Shown here: positions 43,264 through 52,029 of the stretch, piece after piece
Layout: every line of letters begins with the position of its first letter
How positions within the stretch are numbered: position 1 is the first letter of the stretch
Source of the DNA: JAEUPI01 sp963814435
GTDB lineage: Bacteria > Pseudomonadota > Gammaproteobacteria > Burkholderiales > Burkholderiaceae_C
Direction of reading: 5' to 3'
DNA: 64,000 nucleotides
Assembly: GCA_963814435.1 (NCBI GenBank)
Contig: CAWFCV010000004.1
Coordinates: 331,292-395,291 of the forward strand
Translations under genes and position numbers: made by a program
Notes under the pieces: generated by a model
The model's input: only the letters and a program-made list of their open reading frames with translations
What the model was told of the DNA's origin: nothing
The model's database searches: none

Positions 43264-45438
43264 TTAGGGGTTGCCCTGTCCCGACAGGAGAACGAGGCTG
43301 TACAGCACCCGCGGACCGTGGGACTGCCGCTTGAACTGCAATGTCCTGACGATGCTCTGGCCGGGGAGGAGCACACCCTCGGACAGGAACACGCGCAGAT
43401 AAGGATCGCCGTTGCTCGTGATCCCGCTGGCGTTCTCGAGCCGGCTGCCGGCGTCGAGCCCACGGGCAATCATCAACAGGTGCGTGTCAACAATCGACGT
43501 GCTGTTGTTGGTGATGCGGTAGGTGTCGGTTTGTTGGTTGCCCTTGCGGTCTGAATCGATCAGCGACACGTGCGCCTGCGCCGTCACGTCGAGGAACTCG
43601 AGCCCCATGTCGCGCCGCGAGAGTGGATCGTTGCTGCCAATGGCCCGACCGCTGAGCATGACGCCATCCTTGGCTCCGAGGGCGGCGAGATCCGGACGGT
43701 ACTTCGAGTAGGTCAGGTCGCGTTCGTTCGGCTGGAGGGTGTCGGTGGATGACTTGGGATCGTATTTCGCGAACGCAGGGTCGTACAGGCCGTTCTCGAG
43801 GAAGTCGGTGAGATCGTCGACTTGGCTTTCCGAAAGACCCAGCCCCCTCGGGTACCCCGGCCCACGAGGATTCGTGAAGCCTTTCGACAGCGTGGGCGCC
43901 GCTCCGGCTGTGGGGTCCTGGGGAACACCGGCGTTGAAGTACTCCACCACATCACGCACCTTGGTGAACGAACCGTTGTGGAAGAAGGTCCGCGCGTCCT
44001 TCAGCTGACGCAAAGTCATGCTGCGGAACTTGAACGCGTCGTCCCGGTTGTGGGTGATCTCTTCCCGACCGGTGTCCTCGGCGTGGTAGGGGAAGCCGTC
44101 CCTGCCCAGCTTGGCGGTGTCGAGGCGGCCCCTTGCCAGCGCGTTCAATGCTTGGACCGGGTGGTCGCCGATGCCCACGTTGATGAAGTTCTGCTCGACG
44201 AACTCACCGATGCCGGCGACATCGGGGTCATCGGCCTGCTTGTTCAGCATCGGTCCGCTGTGGCAGGAGAAGCAACCTGCGCCGCCCTCGGTGGCCTTGG
44301 TGAAGAAGAGCCGTGCTCCGCGCCGTTGGCTGGCGGTCAGCGCGCGATTGTCACCAGCCAGGAACTTGTCGAACGGCGTGTTCCGGGTGACCATCGTGCG
44401 CAGGAAGGTCGCCTGGGCCCGGAACTCGGTCTGGTCGTTGATCAGCTTCGTCATGTCACCCGAGGTATCGGCCTCACTGGCTTCCACCGGGAAGGCATCC
44501 CGGAACAGCTTCACGAACGCCGGAATCTTCAAGAGCTCCGCCGACTGAAAGCCGATCATGCGGTGGGCGTCCAGAAGCAGCAGCGTCATGTTCTCGCCGG
44601 CCGGGTCGTTGAGCGGGTTGAGCGAGCCCGGCGTGGACTGCACCTCCCCGCCGATGCCGCCAAAGAGGAGGCGGTTGTTGAACGCGAAACCGATCATGCT
44701 CGGCGCCTGGCGCCCCACGCTGTCCAGCTGGTCGAGCCGGCCGGTCGCGAGCAGGGCCTTCGGTTGCGGATCGTGATAGAAGAGGGCTGGCGTGGTGACC
44801 ACCCGCTGGCCACTGGCGTCGATGAAGATGTCGGCCAGGGTCGGCAGCGCATCGACCAGCGCATCGCCGGGGAAGATGGGCCGCGCGCGCAGCTTGTTGA
44901 GGATAGCCTGGGGTCGACGGCGGGGGAAGAAGTTGCCGTCCGCGTCGGTGTAGCCGCGTCCCTCGCCGCCGCTGGCGAAGTTGATCTGCTGACCGGCCTT
45001 GCCAGCAGCCTCGCCCAGATGGCAGGTGCCGCACGAGGTGTCCCGTAGCTGGGCATTGGCGATCGCCTGAACATTCGGATCGGAGTCGCGCATGGTTCCG
45101 CCGAAGGCCGTCCCGGCAGGCAGGTCAAGAGGCACGCCGGTGTTGATGTTGATGCGCGCGGTGCGGACCGGATCGTGGAACAGCAACTTTCCAAGGAAAC
45201 GTTTCGCCTCCGTCGTCTGGTAGCGATAGTTCACGCTCCCGTCCGGCTGGCGCGGCACAGGAATGTCGAGATCCTTCGCCGGTACCTTGAGCTTGTCGAT
45301 GCCGCCGACCTGGCTGTCGACAAAGCGGCGCAACTGCGTGGGGCTGCTGTCGTGATCGTCGCGATCAGCAAGGGCTGTGCCGCACAACATGGAAAGGGCA
45401 ACGGCCAGCGCAAGCTGTCGTCTAGGTTTGCTCGTCAT
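43264..45438 (-). CDS. Secreted diheme cytochrome c peroxidase/MauG-like protein with C-terminal extension
   Basis: A 724-residue periplasmic protein with an intact frame. Signal peptide LALAVALSMLCGTALADRDD, two heme c sites, SCGTCHLGEAAGK and GCFSCHSGPMLNK (CxxCH each), and the peroxidase landmarks DTSCGTCHLG and HNRDDAFKFRSMTLRQLKDA, RTFFHNGSFTKVRDVVEYFN. The first 580 residues are the peroxidase; the last 130 (GRAIGSNDPLSRRDMGLEFL to SHGPRVLYSLVLLSGQG) look like an extra beta domain. The extension makes it much longer than the usual 330-460. GGAGG precedes the ATG at 45438. Likely reduces H2O2 or oxidises a partner. Preceded by repeat element C. Confidence 0.85.
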   Translation of the reverse strand: MTSKPRRQLALAVALSMLCGTALADRDDHDSSPTQLRRFVDSQVGGIDKLKVPAKDLDIPVPRQPDGSVNYRYQTTEAKRFLGKLLFHDPVRTARININTGVPLDLPAGTAFGGTMRDSDPNVQAIANAQLRDTSCGTCHLGEAAGKAGQQINFASGGEGRGYTDADGNFFPRRRPQAILNKLRARPIFPGDALVDALPTLADIFIDASGQRVVTTPALFYHDPQPKALLATGRLDQLDSVGRQAPSMIGFAFNNRLLFGGIGGEVQSTPGSLNPLNDPAGENMTLLLLDAHRMIGFQSAELLKIPAFVKLFRDAFPVEASEADTSGDMTKLINDQTEFRAQATFLRTMVTRNTPFDKFLAGDNRALTASQRRGARLFFTKATEGGAGCFSCHSGPMLNKQADDPDVAGIGEFVEQNFINVGIGDHPVQALNALARGRLDTAKLGRDGFPYHAEDTGREEITHNRDDAFKFRSMTLRQLKDARTFFHNGSFTKVRDVVEYFNAGVPQDPTAGAAPTLSKGFTNPRGPGYPRGLGLSESQVDDLTDFLENGLYDPAFAKYDPKSSTDTLQPNERDLTYSKYRPDLAALGAKDGVMLSGRAIGSNDPLSRRDMGLEFLDVTAQAHVSLIDSDRKGNQQTDTYRITNNSTSIVDTHLLMIARGLDAGSRLENASGITSNGDPYLRVFLSEGVLLPGQSIVRTLQFKRQSHGPRVLYSLVLLSGQGNP

Positions 45439-45539
45439 GATCGTGTACCTCCAGCGGTCTTGTTCATGATTGACTCCTTGAGAAAGATGAGGATGGCGAA
45501 CGGACGGCCTGCCCGCCAACTTCAATATGGACACGCGGC

Positions 45540-45583
45540 GTCACGAGGCGATCGAGAAAGAATCACGTTTCCGTCCCGACCCG
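45540..45583 (-). promoter_or_regulatory. Phased 11-bp repeat element C (four units), upstream of the diheme peroxidase
   Basis: Units on the plus strand: GTCACGAGGCG, ATCGAGAAAGA, ATCACGTTTCC, GTCCCGACCCG. Units one and three keep the TCACG core; two and four are weaker. The element is about 101 bp upstream of the start codon at 45438, the same distance as in elements A and B. The 387-bp gap to the next gene (45439-45825) holds this element and a GC-rich inverted repeat (CGGGGG/CCCCCG, about 45635-45660) that may end the gene at 45826. Confidence 0.6.
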
Positions 45584-45825
45584 GCGCGGCCGTGCGAGCG
45601 GCCTTCAAAGCTCGGCCGATAAGGACAGAAGAAGCGGGGGTTCAGGATTCGGCCCCCGAGAGGGCAAGTTCCTGTTCCCAGCCGACGCGTCGGGGTGGGC
45701 TGCGGGCTTGGCTGAGAATGGACGAACCGTGATGACCGAAAGGATCGCGGCAACCGCTTGTTGGCAATTCGTCCGAACTGCCACCCTGCGGGCCTTCGCG
45801 ACCCTTCACGTAGTGTGAACAGGCC

Positions 45826-46842
45826 CTAATCGATCGTCGCGTCGGCGCGCAGCAGCAGCTCGCTCGGAATCTTGATGCCCAATGCCGCCGCCGTCCTGAG
45901 GTTGATCGTCAACTGCAGCTGCGTCGGCTGCTCGATCGGCAAGGTCGCCGGGTTGACGCCGTTGGCCACCTTGACGACATGCGCGGCGCTGAGCCGGAAG
46001 TCGTCCCGAATGTCCATGCCATAAGTCATCAGGCCGCCGGCATCGGCGAACACGCGCGGCCCGCTGATCGACGGCAACCCCAGCTTCGTCGCCGCCACGG
46101 CGACGCGGAAGCGGTTTTCGATCATCGTCGGGTCGTCCGATAGCACCAGCAGCCCCTTGGCATCGGCTTGCGCCAGCGCTTCGAGCGCGGCGTCGACTGC
46201 GGCCGGACCGTTGGCCTCGACGCGAACGAGGTTCAGGTTCAGCGCCCTGGCACCAGCTTCGGCATGCAGCCACTGCGCCTCGTGCGCCGGGTCCTTGCCG
46301 TTCATCAGCACCGCAATCCGCGCGCCGATGCGCGCGCTCTCCGGCAGCAGCATTCGCAACATCTCCAGGCGCTTCGGCAGCAATTCCATCGACATCGACG
46401 CGCGCCCGGTGATGTTGCCGCCGGGTCGCGCCAGGCTCGTCACCAGCCCGGCGAGCACCGGGTCGGCAATCGACGCCATCACGACCGGCGTGTCGGCCGC
46501 CGCGCTGGCGGCGACGCGCGTTGTCGTCGTGCAGCTGGTGACGATGGCGTCGACATGCATCGTCGCGAGTTCGGCCGCCGAGCTGCGGATTCGCGCACCC
46601 TGCAATTCGCCGTAGCGGCGCACCAGCGTCAGGTTCCTGCCTTCGACATAACCGCGATCGCGCAATCCTTCGACCAGCGCATTCTCGAATGGCGACCACT
46701 GCGCCTCCGAGCCCGAGAGCAGAACACCGACGCGGATCGCCTTGCCGGTTGCCTGGGCGTAGCCATCGGGAACAGCCAGGCAAAGCCACATCAGGGTCCA
46801 ACCCAGAAGCCGGCCGAACTGCAAGCCAAGGCATTCGCGCAT
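45826..46842 (-). CDS. ABC_sub_bind (PF04392) periplasmic receptor
   Basis: A 338-residue orphan receptor with an intact frame: signal LGWTLMWLCLAVPDGYAQAT, then IRVGVLLSGSEAQWSPFENA, LRDRGYVEGRNLTLVRRYGE, ADPVLAGLVTSLARPGGNIT and LGIKIPSELLLRADATID. It is a distant paralogue of the array at 18-20 kb. The ATG at 46842 is taken because the signal peptide begins there. No permease or ATPase is adjacent. The ligand is unknown. Confidence 0.85.
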   Translation of the reverse strand: MRECLGLQFGRLLGWTLMWLCLAVPDGYAQATGKAIRVGVLLSGSEAQWSPFENALVEGLRDRGYVEGRNLTLVRRYGELQGARIRSSAAELATMHVDAIVTSCTTTTRVAASAAADTPVVMASIADPVLAGLVTSLARPGGNITGRASMSMELLPKRLEMLRMLLPESARIGARIAVLMNGKDPAHEAQWLHAEAGARALNLNLVRVEANGPAAVDAALEALAQADAKGLLVLSDDPTMIENRFRVAVAATKLGLPSISGPRVFADAGGLMTYGMDIRDDFRLSAAHVVKVANGVNPATLPIEQPTQLQLTINLRTAAALGIKIPSELLLRADATID

Positions 46843-47080
46843 GTCTGCCCCCGCACTGCCGCGCGATTTTGCGCGGCGACCGCGATCGTCCTCCCAACGC
46901 TGCGCCATTGCAAGCTGCACGAGCGCGACCGCGCCCCGGTGGCGCTCGCGTTGCGGCGGCGTGCCATCGAGCACTTGAAACGCGCAGCTCGAACGCCGGC
47001 TTGACCCTGCGCTGGCAATGGCATGTCCGTCTGCCCGCATCAGGCGTACATTTCCTGCTCGGTTCTTCGGGAGAACAAAG

Positions 47081-48652
47081 ATGAAGCGAGCGATTCATCT
47101 GCTGATCGTTGCCGCCTGCGCGAGCCTCGCCCTGCCCGCGGTGGCCCATGAGGACGGGGATGCCGACAAGGATGGCATCGGCCGGGTGAGCTTCCCGACC
47201 TCCTGCACTGCCAAGGTGCAGACCCAGTTCGAGCGCGGTGTGGCCAAGCTGCACTCGTACTGGTTCCCCGAGGCGGCCAAGGCCTTCGATGCGGTGCTGC
47301 AGGAAGATCCGGGTTGTGCGATGGCCTATTGGGGCAAAGCCGTCACGCTGCTCGAGAACTCGCTCGCCGCGCCGCCGCCGCTGAAGAACCTCGAGGAAGC
47401 GAGCGCGCTGCTCGAGAAGGCCAGAACCCTCGGCGCGAAGACTCAGCGCGAGCGGGACTGGATCGATTCGATCGATCGCTACTACCGCGACTACGACAAG
47501 GTTTCGCTTGACAAGCGCCTCGCCGCGTACGCCGACGCGCTGCAGGCGATGACCCAGCGCTATCCCGATGACATGGAGGTCTGGGTCTTCTACGCGCTGA
47601 TGCTGCAGGCCTCGGCGCCGAGCAGCGATCGAACCTACGCCAACCAGCGCAAATCGGCCGAGATACTGGAGCGCATGTTCGCCAAGGCGCCGGAGCATCC
47701 AGGCGCAGCGCACTACCTGATCCACGCCTACGATTACCCGCCATTGGCCGACAAGGGCATCGTCGCGGCCAGCCGCTACGCGAAGATCGCGCCGGCGGCA
47801 CCGCATGCGCGGCACATGCCCTCGCACATCTACTCGATGGTCGGAATGTGGCAGGAATCGATCGTGTCGAACCGCTCGGCGCTCGACGCCCGCCCCGACT
47901 ACTTCCATGCGATGGACTTCATGACCTACGCCTACCTGCAGCTCGGCCAGGACACCAAGGCGCGGGCGATGGTCGACGAGATGCGCAGGGTCGTCGGCGA
48001 CAAGGCCGTGACGCAGGGCCACACGGCTGTGGCCTGCATTCCGGCGCGGATTGCGCTCGAGCGCGGTGATTGGGCCGCCGCGGCGGCGCTTCCCGTCACC
48101 GATCTGAAGGTGGCTTATGCCGATTCGTTGACCCGCTTTGCGCGCGGCGTCGGCATGGCCAGAGGTGGTGATCTCGCCGGTGCACGCGGCGAGATCGACG
48201 CGCTGAAGGCGCTCAAGCAATCGCTCGACAAGTCCAGCCCCTACTGGGCGGCTCGCACCGAAGAGCAGATCTACGCCGTCTCCGCGTGGATTGCCCGTGC
48301 CGAGGGCGAGCGCGAACGCGCCGAGACCTTGCTGCGCACCGCGGCCGACGGCGAGGACGCCAGCGTGAAGAACGTTCAGATGGAGAATCGCCTGTACCCC
48401 ATGCGCGAGCTCTATGCCGATCTCTTGCTGGAAAACGGCAAGGCGGCCGATGCCTTGCGCCAGTTCACGGCGTCGTTGCATGAAACGCCGAATCGCTACC
48501 GCGGGCTCTACGGCGCGGCGCTGGCCGCCGACGCAACGGGCGACCGGGCAACCGCCATCCGTCACTTCGAGGCGCTGATGGCGCTGACGAACAACGCCGA
48601 CAAGTCGCGGCCGGAGATCGGACGCGCACGCGAATATCTCGCGCAAAAGTGA
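47081..48652 (+). CDS. Secreted tetratricopeptide-repeat protein
   Basis: A 523-residue protein: signal LIVAACASLALPAVAHEDGD, then TPR-like helices beginning FERGVAKLHSYWFPEAAKAF, AVLQEDPGCAMAYWGKAVTL, further AAHYLIHAYDYPPLADKGIV, HMPSHIYSMVGMWQESIVSN and ending AIRHFEALMALTNNADKSRP. The internal HYLIHAYDYP and PSHIY motifs recur in a bacterial TPR family of unknown role. The ATG at 47081 has GGGAGA ahead. It is coupled to a second, short TPR gene (stop and start overlap TGATG). Confidence 0.8.
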   Translation: MKRAIHLLIVAACASLALPAVAHEDGDADKDGIGRVSFPTSCTAKVQTQFERGVAKLHSYWFPEAAKAFDAVLQEDPGCAMAYWGKAVTLLENSLAAPPPLKNLEEASALLEKARTLGAKTQRERDWIDSIDRYYRDYDKVSLDKRLAAYADALQAMTQRYPDDMEVWVFYALMLQASAPSSDRTYANQRKSAEILERMFAKAPEHPGAAHYLIHAYDYPPLADKGIVAASRYAKIAPAAPHARHMPSHIYSMVGMWQESIVSNRSALDARPDYFHAMDFMTYAYLQLGQDTKARAMVDEMRRVVGDKAVTQGHTAVACIPARIALERGDWAAAAALPVTDLKVAYADSLTRFARGVGMARGGDLAGARGEIDALKALKQSLDKSSPYWAARTEEQIYAVSAWIARAEGERERAETLLRTAADGEDASVKNVQMENRLYPMRELYADLLLENGKAADALRQFTASLHETPNRYRGLYGAALAADATGDRATAIRHFEALMALTNNADKSRPEIGRAREYLAQK

Positions 48653-49125
48653 TGCGGCCCACCGCAGCGCTCGCGGCGCTGATCCTGGCCGTTGCAGCCA
48701 GCGCCGCGCTCGCCGATCCCGAGGATTCCGACAGCCGCTCGGCGCGCGACCCCGATGTCGTCGCAGGCAGGCAGGCACTCGAAGCCAAGGATTGGAAGGA
48801 AGCGGCGGGGCGCTTCGCCAAGGCGGCGCTGCGCGATCCCGGTAATGCCGATCTGCAGAACTACCTCGGTTACTCGTATCGTCACCTTCGCCGCTATGAG
48901 CTCGCCTTCGAGCACTACAAACGCGCCCTCGCGATCGACCCGCGGCACAAGGGTGCGCACGAGTACATCGGGGAGGCCTACCTGGAGACCGGCGACCTGG
49001 CGAGTGCGCAGCGACACCTCGCGACCTTGAGGAATCTCTGCCCGCTGTCCTGCGAGCAACTCGAGGACCTGCAGCGCGAGGTCGTCGCATTCCGCAAGAA
49101 CGATGGTGCTGCGCCGAAGCGTTGA
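48652..49125 (+). CDS. Short secreted tetratricopeptide-repeat protein
   Basis: A 157-residue protein: signal LAALILAVAASAALADPEDS, then TPR units (LEAKDWKEAAGRFAKAALRD, NYLGYSYRHLRRYELAFEHY, EYIGEAYLETGDLASAQRHL) and a Cys pair near the end (LRNLCPLSCEQLEDLQREVV). The start at 48652 overlaps the stop of the larger TPR gene, so the two are made together and probably act together in the periplasm. Function unknown. Confidence 0.75.
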   Translation: MRPTAALAALILAVAASAALADPEDSDSRSARDPDVVAGRQALEAKDWKEAAGRFAKAALRDPGNADLQNYLGYSYRHLRRYELAFEHYKRALAIDPRHKGAHEYIGEAYLETGDLASAQRHLATLRNLCPLSCEQLEDLQREVVAFRKNDGAAPKR

Positions 49126-49147
49126 CGATCGGCGGCTTGGTCGGCGG

Positions 49148-49187
49148 GATCATGAACTGCAACGTGCCGGCATAGATGTCGCGCGCG
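49148..49187 (-). pseudogene. Short remnant of a dctM gene tail
   Basis: The minus strand encodes RDIYAGTLQFMI, and the DNA (ATCATGAACTGCA ... TAGATGTCGCGC) closely matches 50172-50209, inside the intact dctM (RDIYAGMVQFMI). Only about 40 bp are kept, sitting between the TPR and SDR genes. It is a relic of a second copy or a recombination scar. Confidence 0.5.
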
Positions 49188-49283
49188 CCGAATTCTCAGA
49201 GCCATCGACTTGAACCAACACGCTGGGCATGACGATCTCCCTGCGCGGAAAGTCCCGAACTGCACCGCCCGCCTGCCGGGCAA

Positions 49284-50033
49284 CTACAGGTTCTCGATGT
49301 ACATCCGGTTCCAGGTCGGGCTGATGATCAGCTGGTTGATGCAGGCATGGGCCGGCATTTCAGCGATGAAGCGGATCGTGTGGCCCAGGTCGTCAGGCTG
49401 CAGCATGCGTGCGCGGTCCTCGGCACTCGGCGGCACCGGGCGACGGTCCATGATCGGCGTCGCCACTTCGGCCGGACAGATGGCGCAGGCGCGGATTCCG
49501 TTCATGCACTCTTCCATGTTGATCGTCTCGGTCATCGCCGTCACCGCGTGCTTGCTGCCGTTGTAGGCGGCGCCGGTCAACTTCGGGTGGAAGACGCCGG
49601 CCCACGACGACACGTTGATGATCAGGCCGTCTCGTTGCGCGCGCATGGCCGGCAGCACCGCGTGTATGGTGTAGAAGGATCCGTCGAGGTTGATGCCGAC
49701 CACCTCGCGCCAGCCTGCGACGGATTGGTTCTTCCAGAACCGGTTCGCTGTATTCAGCCCGGCGCTGTTGAGCAGGATGTCGATGTGCCCGTGACGCCCA
49801 ACGATGCCGTCGGTCACGCGCTGCACCGCTTTGGCGTCGGATACATCCAGCGTCTGGACTTCGGCCCGGCCGCCATCGATGCGGATCGTTTCCGCCTCCT
49901 TCGCCAGCACCGATTCGCGGCGCCCCGACATCACCACGATGGCGCCGGCGCGCGCCAGCGCCTGCGCACCGGCCAGACCGATCCCGGTGCCCGCGCCGGT
50001 AATCCAGGCCACCTTGCCGTCGAGCTTGTTCAT
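49284..50033 (-). CDS. Short-chain dehydrogenase/reductase
   Basis: A 249-residue classical SDR with an intact frame: cofactor motif VAWITGAGTGIGLAGAQALA, NSAG motif LLNSAGLNTANRFWKN, catalytic LIINVSSWAGVFHPKLTGAA and YNGSKHAVTAM (YxxxK), and CAICPAEVATPIMDRRPVPP. The substrate is unknown. The ATG at 50033 gives MNKLDGKVAW. It follows dctM by 64 bp on the same strand and may be the last gene of the TRAP transporter operon, handling the imported compound. Confidence 0.82.
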   Translation of the reverse strand: MNKLDGKVAWITGAGTGIGLAGAQALARAGAIVVMSGRRESVLAKEAETIRIDGGRAEVQTLDVSDAKAVQRVTDGIVGRHGHIDILLNSAGLNTANRFWKNQSVAGWREVVGINLDGSFYTIHAVLPAMRAQRDGLIINVSSWAGVFHPKLTGAAYNGSKHAVTAMTETINMEECMNGIRACAICPAEVATPIMDRRPVPPSAEDRARMLQPDDLGHTIRFIAEMPAHACINQLIISPTWNRMYIENL

Positions 50034-50097
50034 GTCGTCGTCTCCTGTCGATGATGCGGTTCGGAGCCTGCCCGAGGGTCGAGCCTGACACAAAAGC

Positions 50098-51409
50098 TCA
50101 GTTGATGCTCGGCAGCCAGGTCGCGAGCTTCGGGAAGATCAGCACGAGAGCGACGCCCACGAGCTGAAGGATCATGAACTGCACCATGCCGGCGTAGATG
50201 TCGCGCATCTCCCACTGCGGCACCACGCCCTTGAGGAAGTACGCCGACAGCGCCACCGGCGGGCTCAGCCACGCCGTCTGCAGCGTCACCGCCACCAGCG
50301 TGCAGAACCAGATCAGGTCGATGTTCGCGGCCTGCACGATCGGCAGCACGATCGGCACGACGATCAGCACGATCGGCACCCACTCCAGCGGCCAGCCGAG
50401 CACGAAGATCAGCGCCAGGATCACCACCAGCATCACCATCGGCGGCAGCGACAGGCTGGTGAGCATCTGCGCCAGGAAGTCGGCACTGCCCAGGCGCGAG
50501 AACACCGCGCCGAACAGGTTCGACGCCGTCACGAGCAGCAGGATCATGCTCGAGATTTCGAGCGTGGCCATCATCGAACTGCGCAGCTTGGGCCAGGTGA
50601 GGCGGCGCGCGCCGACCACCAGCACGAAGGTGGCAAAGCAACCCACTGCGCCGGCGTCGGTGGGTGTGGCGATGCCGGCGAGGATCACCCCCAGCGTCGA
50701 CAGGATCACCAGCACCACCGGCAGCACGCCGATCGCCAGGTCGGCGATCACCGGGCCGAGCGAGGTGGGGCGCATCTCCGGCGGCAGCGCCGGCCCGAGC
50801 TGGGGGTTGTGCCAGCAGCGCAGCAGCGTCCACGCGATGAAGATGCCCGACAGCAGCAGCCCCGGCAGCACCGCGGCGGCGAACAGGTCGGTGGCCGGCA
50901 CGCCGACCACCGGGCCCATCACGATCAGCATCACCGACGGTGGGATCAGGATGCCCAGCGTGCCGCCGGCGGTGATGGCGCCGGCCGACATCTTGACGTC
51001 GTAGCCGATCTTGATCATCGACGGGCCTGCCATCACGCCGAGCAGCGTGACCGATGAGCCGACGATGCCGGTCGCCGCGGCGAAGATCGTCGCGGTGATC
51101 AGCACCGCGAGGTACAGCGACCCGTTCAGCCCCGCCAGCAACTGCTGGATGCCGTTGAACAGCCGCTCCATGATGCCCGACTGCTCGAGCAGGAAGCCCA
51201 TGAACAGGAAGAACGGAATCGCCGCGAGCACGGTGTCCTTCATCACCGAGTAGGTCTGCAGCACCGCCAGGTCGAACACCACCGGGCCCGAGCGCGATGA
51301 AGCCGGTGCCCAGCGCCACCGCGCCGAGCGTGAAGGCGATCGGGTAGCCGACGAAGATCACGGCGAACAGCACGCCAAGGGCGACGAGGCCCAGCACCTC
51401 GTTGCTCAT
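50098..51409 (-). CDS. dctM: TRAP transporter large membrane subunit DctM, one frameshift
   Basis: About 436 residues and about 12 helices. Start MSNEVLGLVALGVLFAVIFV, then after a slip near 51285 VLAAIPFFLFMGFLLEQSGI, AATGIVGSSVTLLGVMAGPS, GAITAGGTLGILIPPSVMLI (the family GGTLGILIPPS), ATPTDAGAVGCFATFVLV and PLEWVPIVLIVVPIVLPIVQ. It is the transport channel driven by the Na+ or H+ gradient. The ATG overlaps the dctQ stop (ATGA). Confidence 0.88.
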
Positions 51410-51966
51410 GACGTATGTTCCGTCGCCAGCGCGCGCTCATCGGGCCATTGCCCGCTGCGCAGCGTCTCGAAGCACTTGAGGCACTCGCTGACGCCCTGGA
51501 TCAGCAGCAGCACGCCGGCCACCGGCATCGCCAGCTTGAACGGCCAGGTGATCGGCTGCCACGAGCTGCTGACGAAGGTTTCGTTCGTGGTGTAGGCCTT
51601 GACGAAGTAGCCCCAGCCGACGAACACGAACACGCCGGCGAACGGCAGCAGCATCAGCAGGTGGCCGGCCAGGTCGACCAGCGCCTGGCGGCGCGGCGAC
51701 CAGCCGGCGTACAGCGAGTCGGTGCGCACATGGCCTTTGCGCTGCAGCGTGTAGGCGGCGCCGAGCATGAAGAAGCTGCCGTACAGCATGAAGGTCATGT
51801 CGTAGGCCCACTGCGTGGGCGCATTGAAGACATAGCGCGACACGACTTCGTAGCACAGCGACAGCACCATCGGCACGATCAGCCAGGCGATCACCCGGCC
51901 CGAGCCCGCGGCCAGCCGGTCGAGCTGGCGCGCGACGCGCATCAGCGGTGGGAAGGGTTCGGTCAT
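51406..51966 (-). CDS. dctQ: TRAP transporter small membrane subunit DctQ
   Basis: A 186-residue protein with four helices: VIAWLIVPMVLSLCYEVVSR, FMLYGSFFMLGAAYTLQRKG, LAGHLLMLLPFAGVFVFVGW and LAMPVAGVLLLIQGVSECLK. The YEVVSRYVFNAPTQWAYD and GHVRTDSLYAGW segments are typical of DctQ. The ATG at 51966 fits MTEPFPPL and a normal length. It overlaps dctM by 4 bp and is 63 bp behind dctP. Confidence 0.85.
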   Translation of the reverse strand: MTEPFPPLMRVARQLDRLAAGSGRVIAWLIVPMVLSLCYEVVSRYVFNAPTQWAYDMTFMLYGSFFMLGAAYTLQRKGHVRTDSLYAGWSPRRQALVDLAGHLLMLLPFAGVFVFVGWGYFVKAYTTNETFVSSSWQPITWPFKLAMPVAGVLLLIQGVSECLKCFETLRSGQWPDERALATEHTS

Positions 51967-52029
51967 GGGTTTCCCGCAAGTCAACCAGCGCGCGCGGCCC
52001 TGCGCGGGCCGCGCGCCGGCGCGAACCGG

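Noticed and set aside
45807..45821. TTCAC-N5-GTGAA inverted repeat as a fifth regulator site
   Set aside because: It has no 11-bp phased partner and lies directly behind the stop of a receptor gene, not before a start codon.
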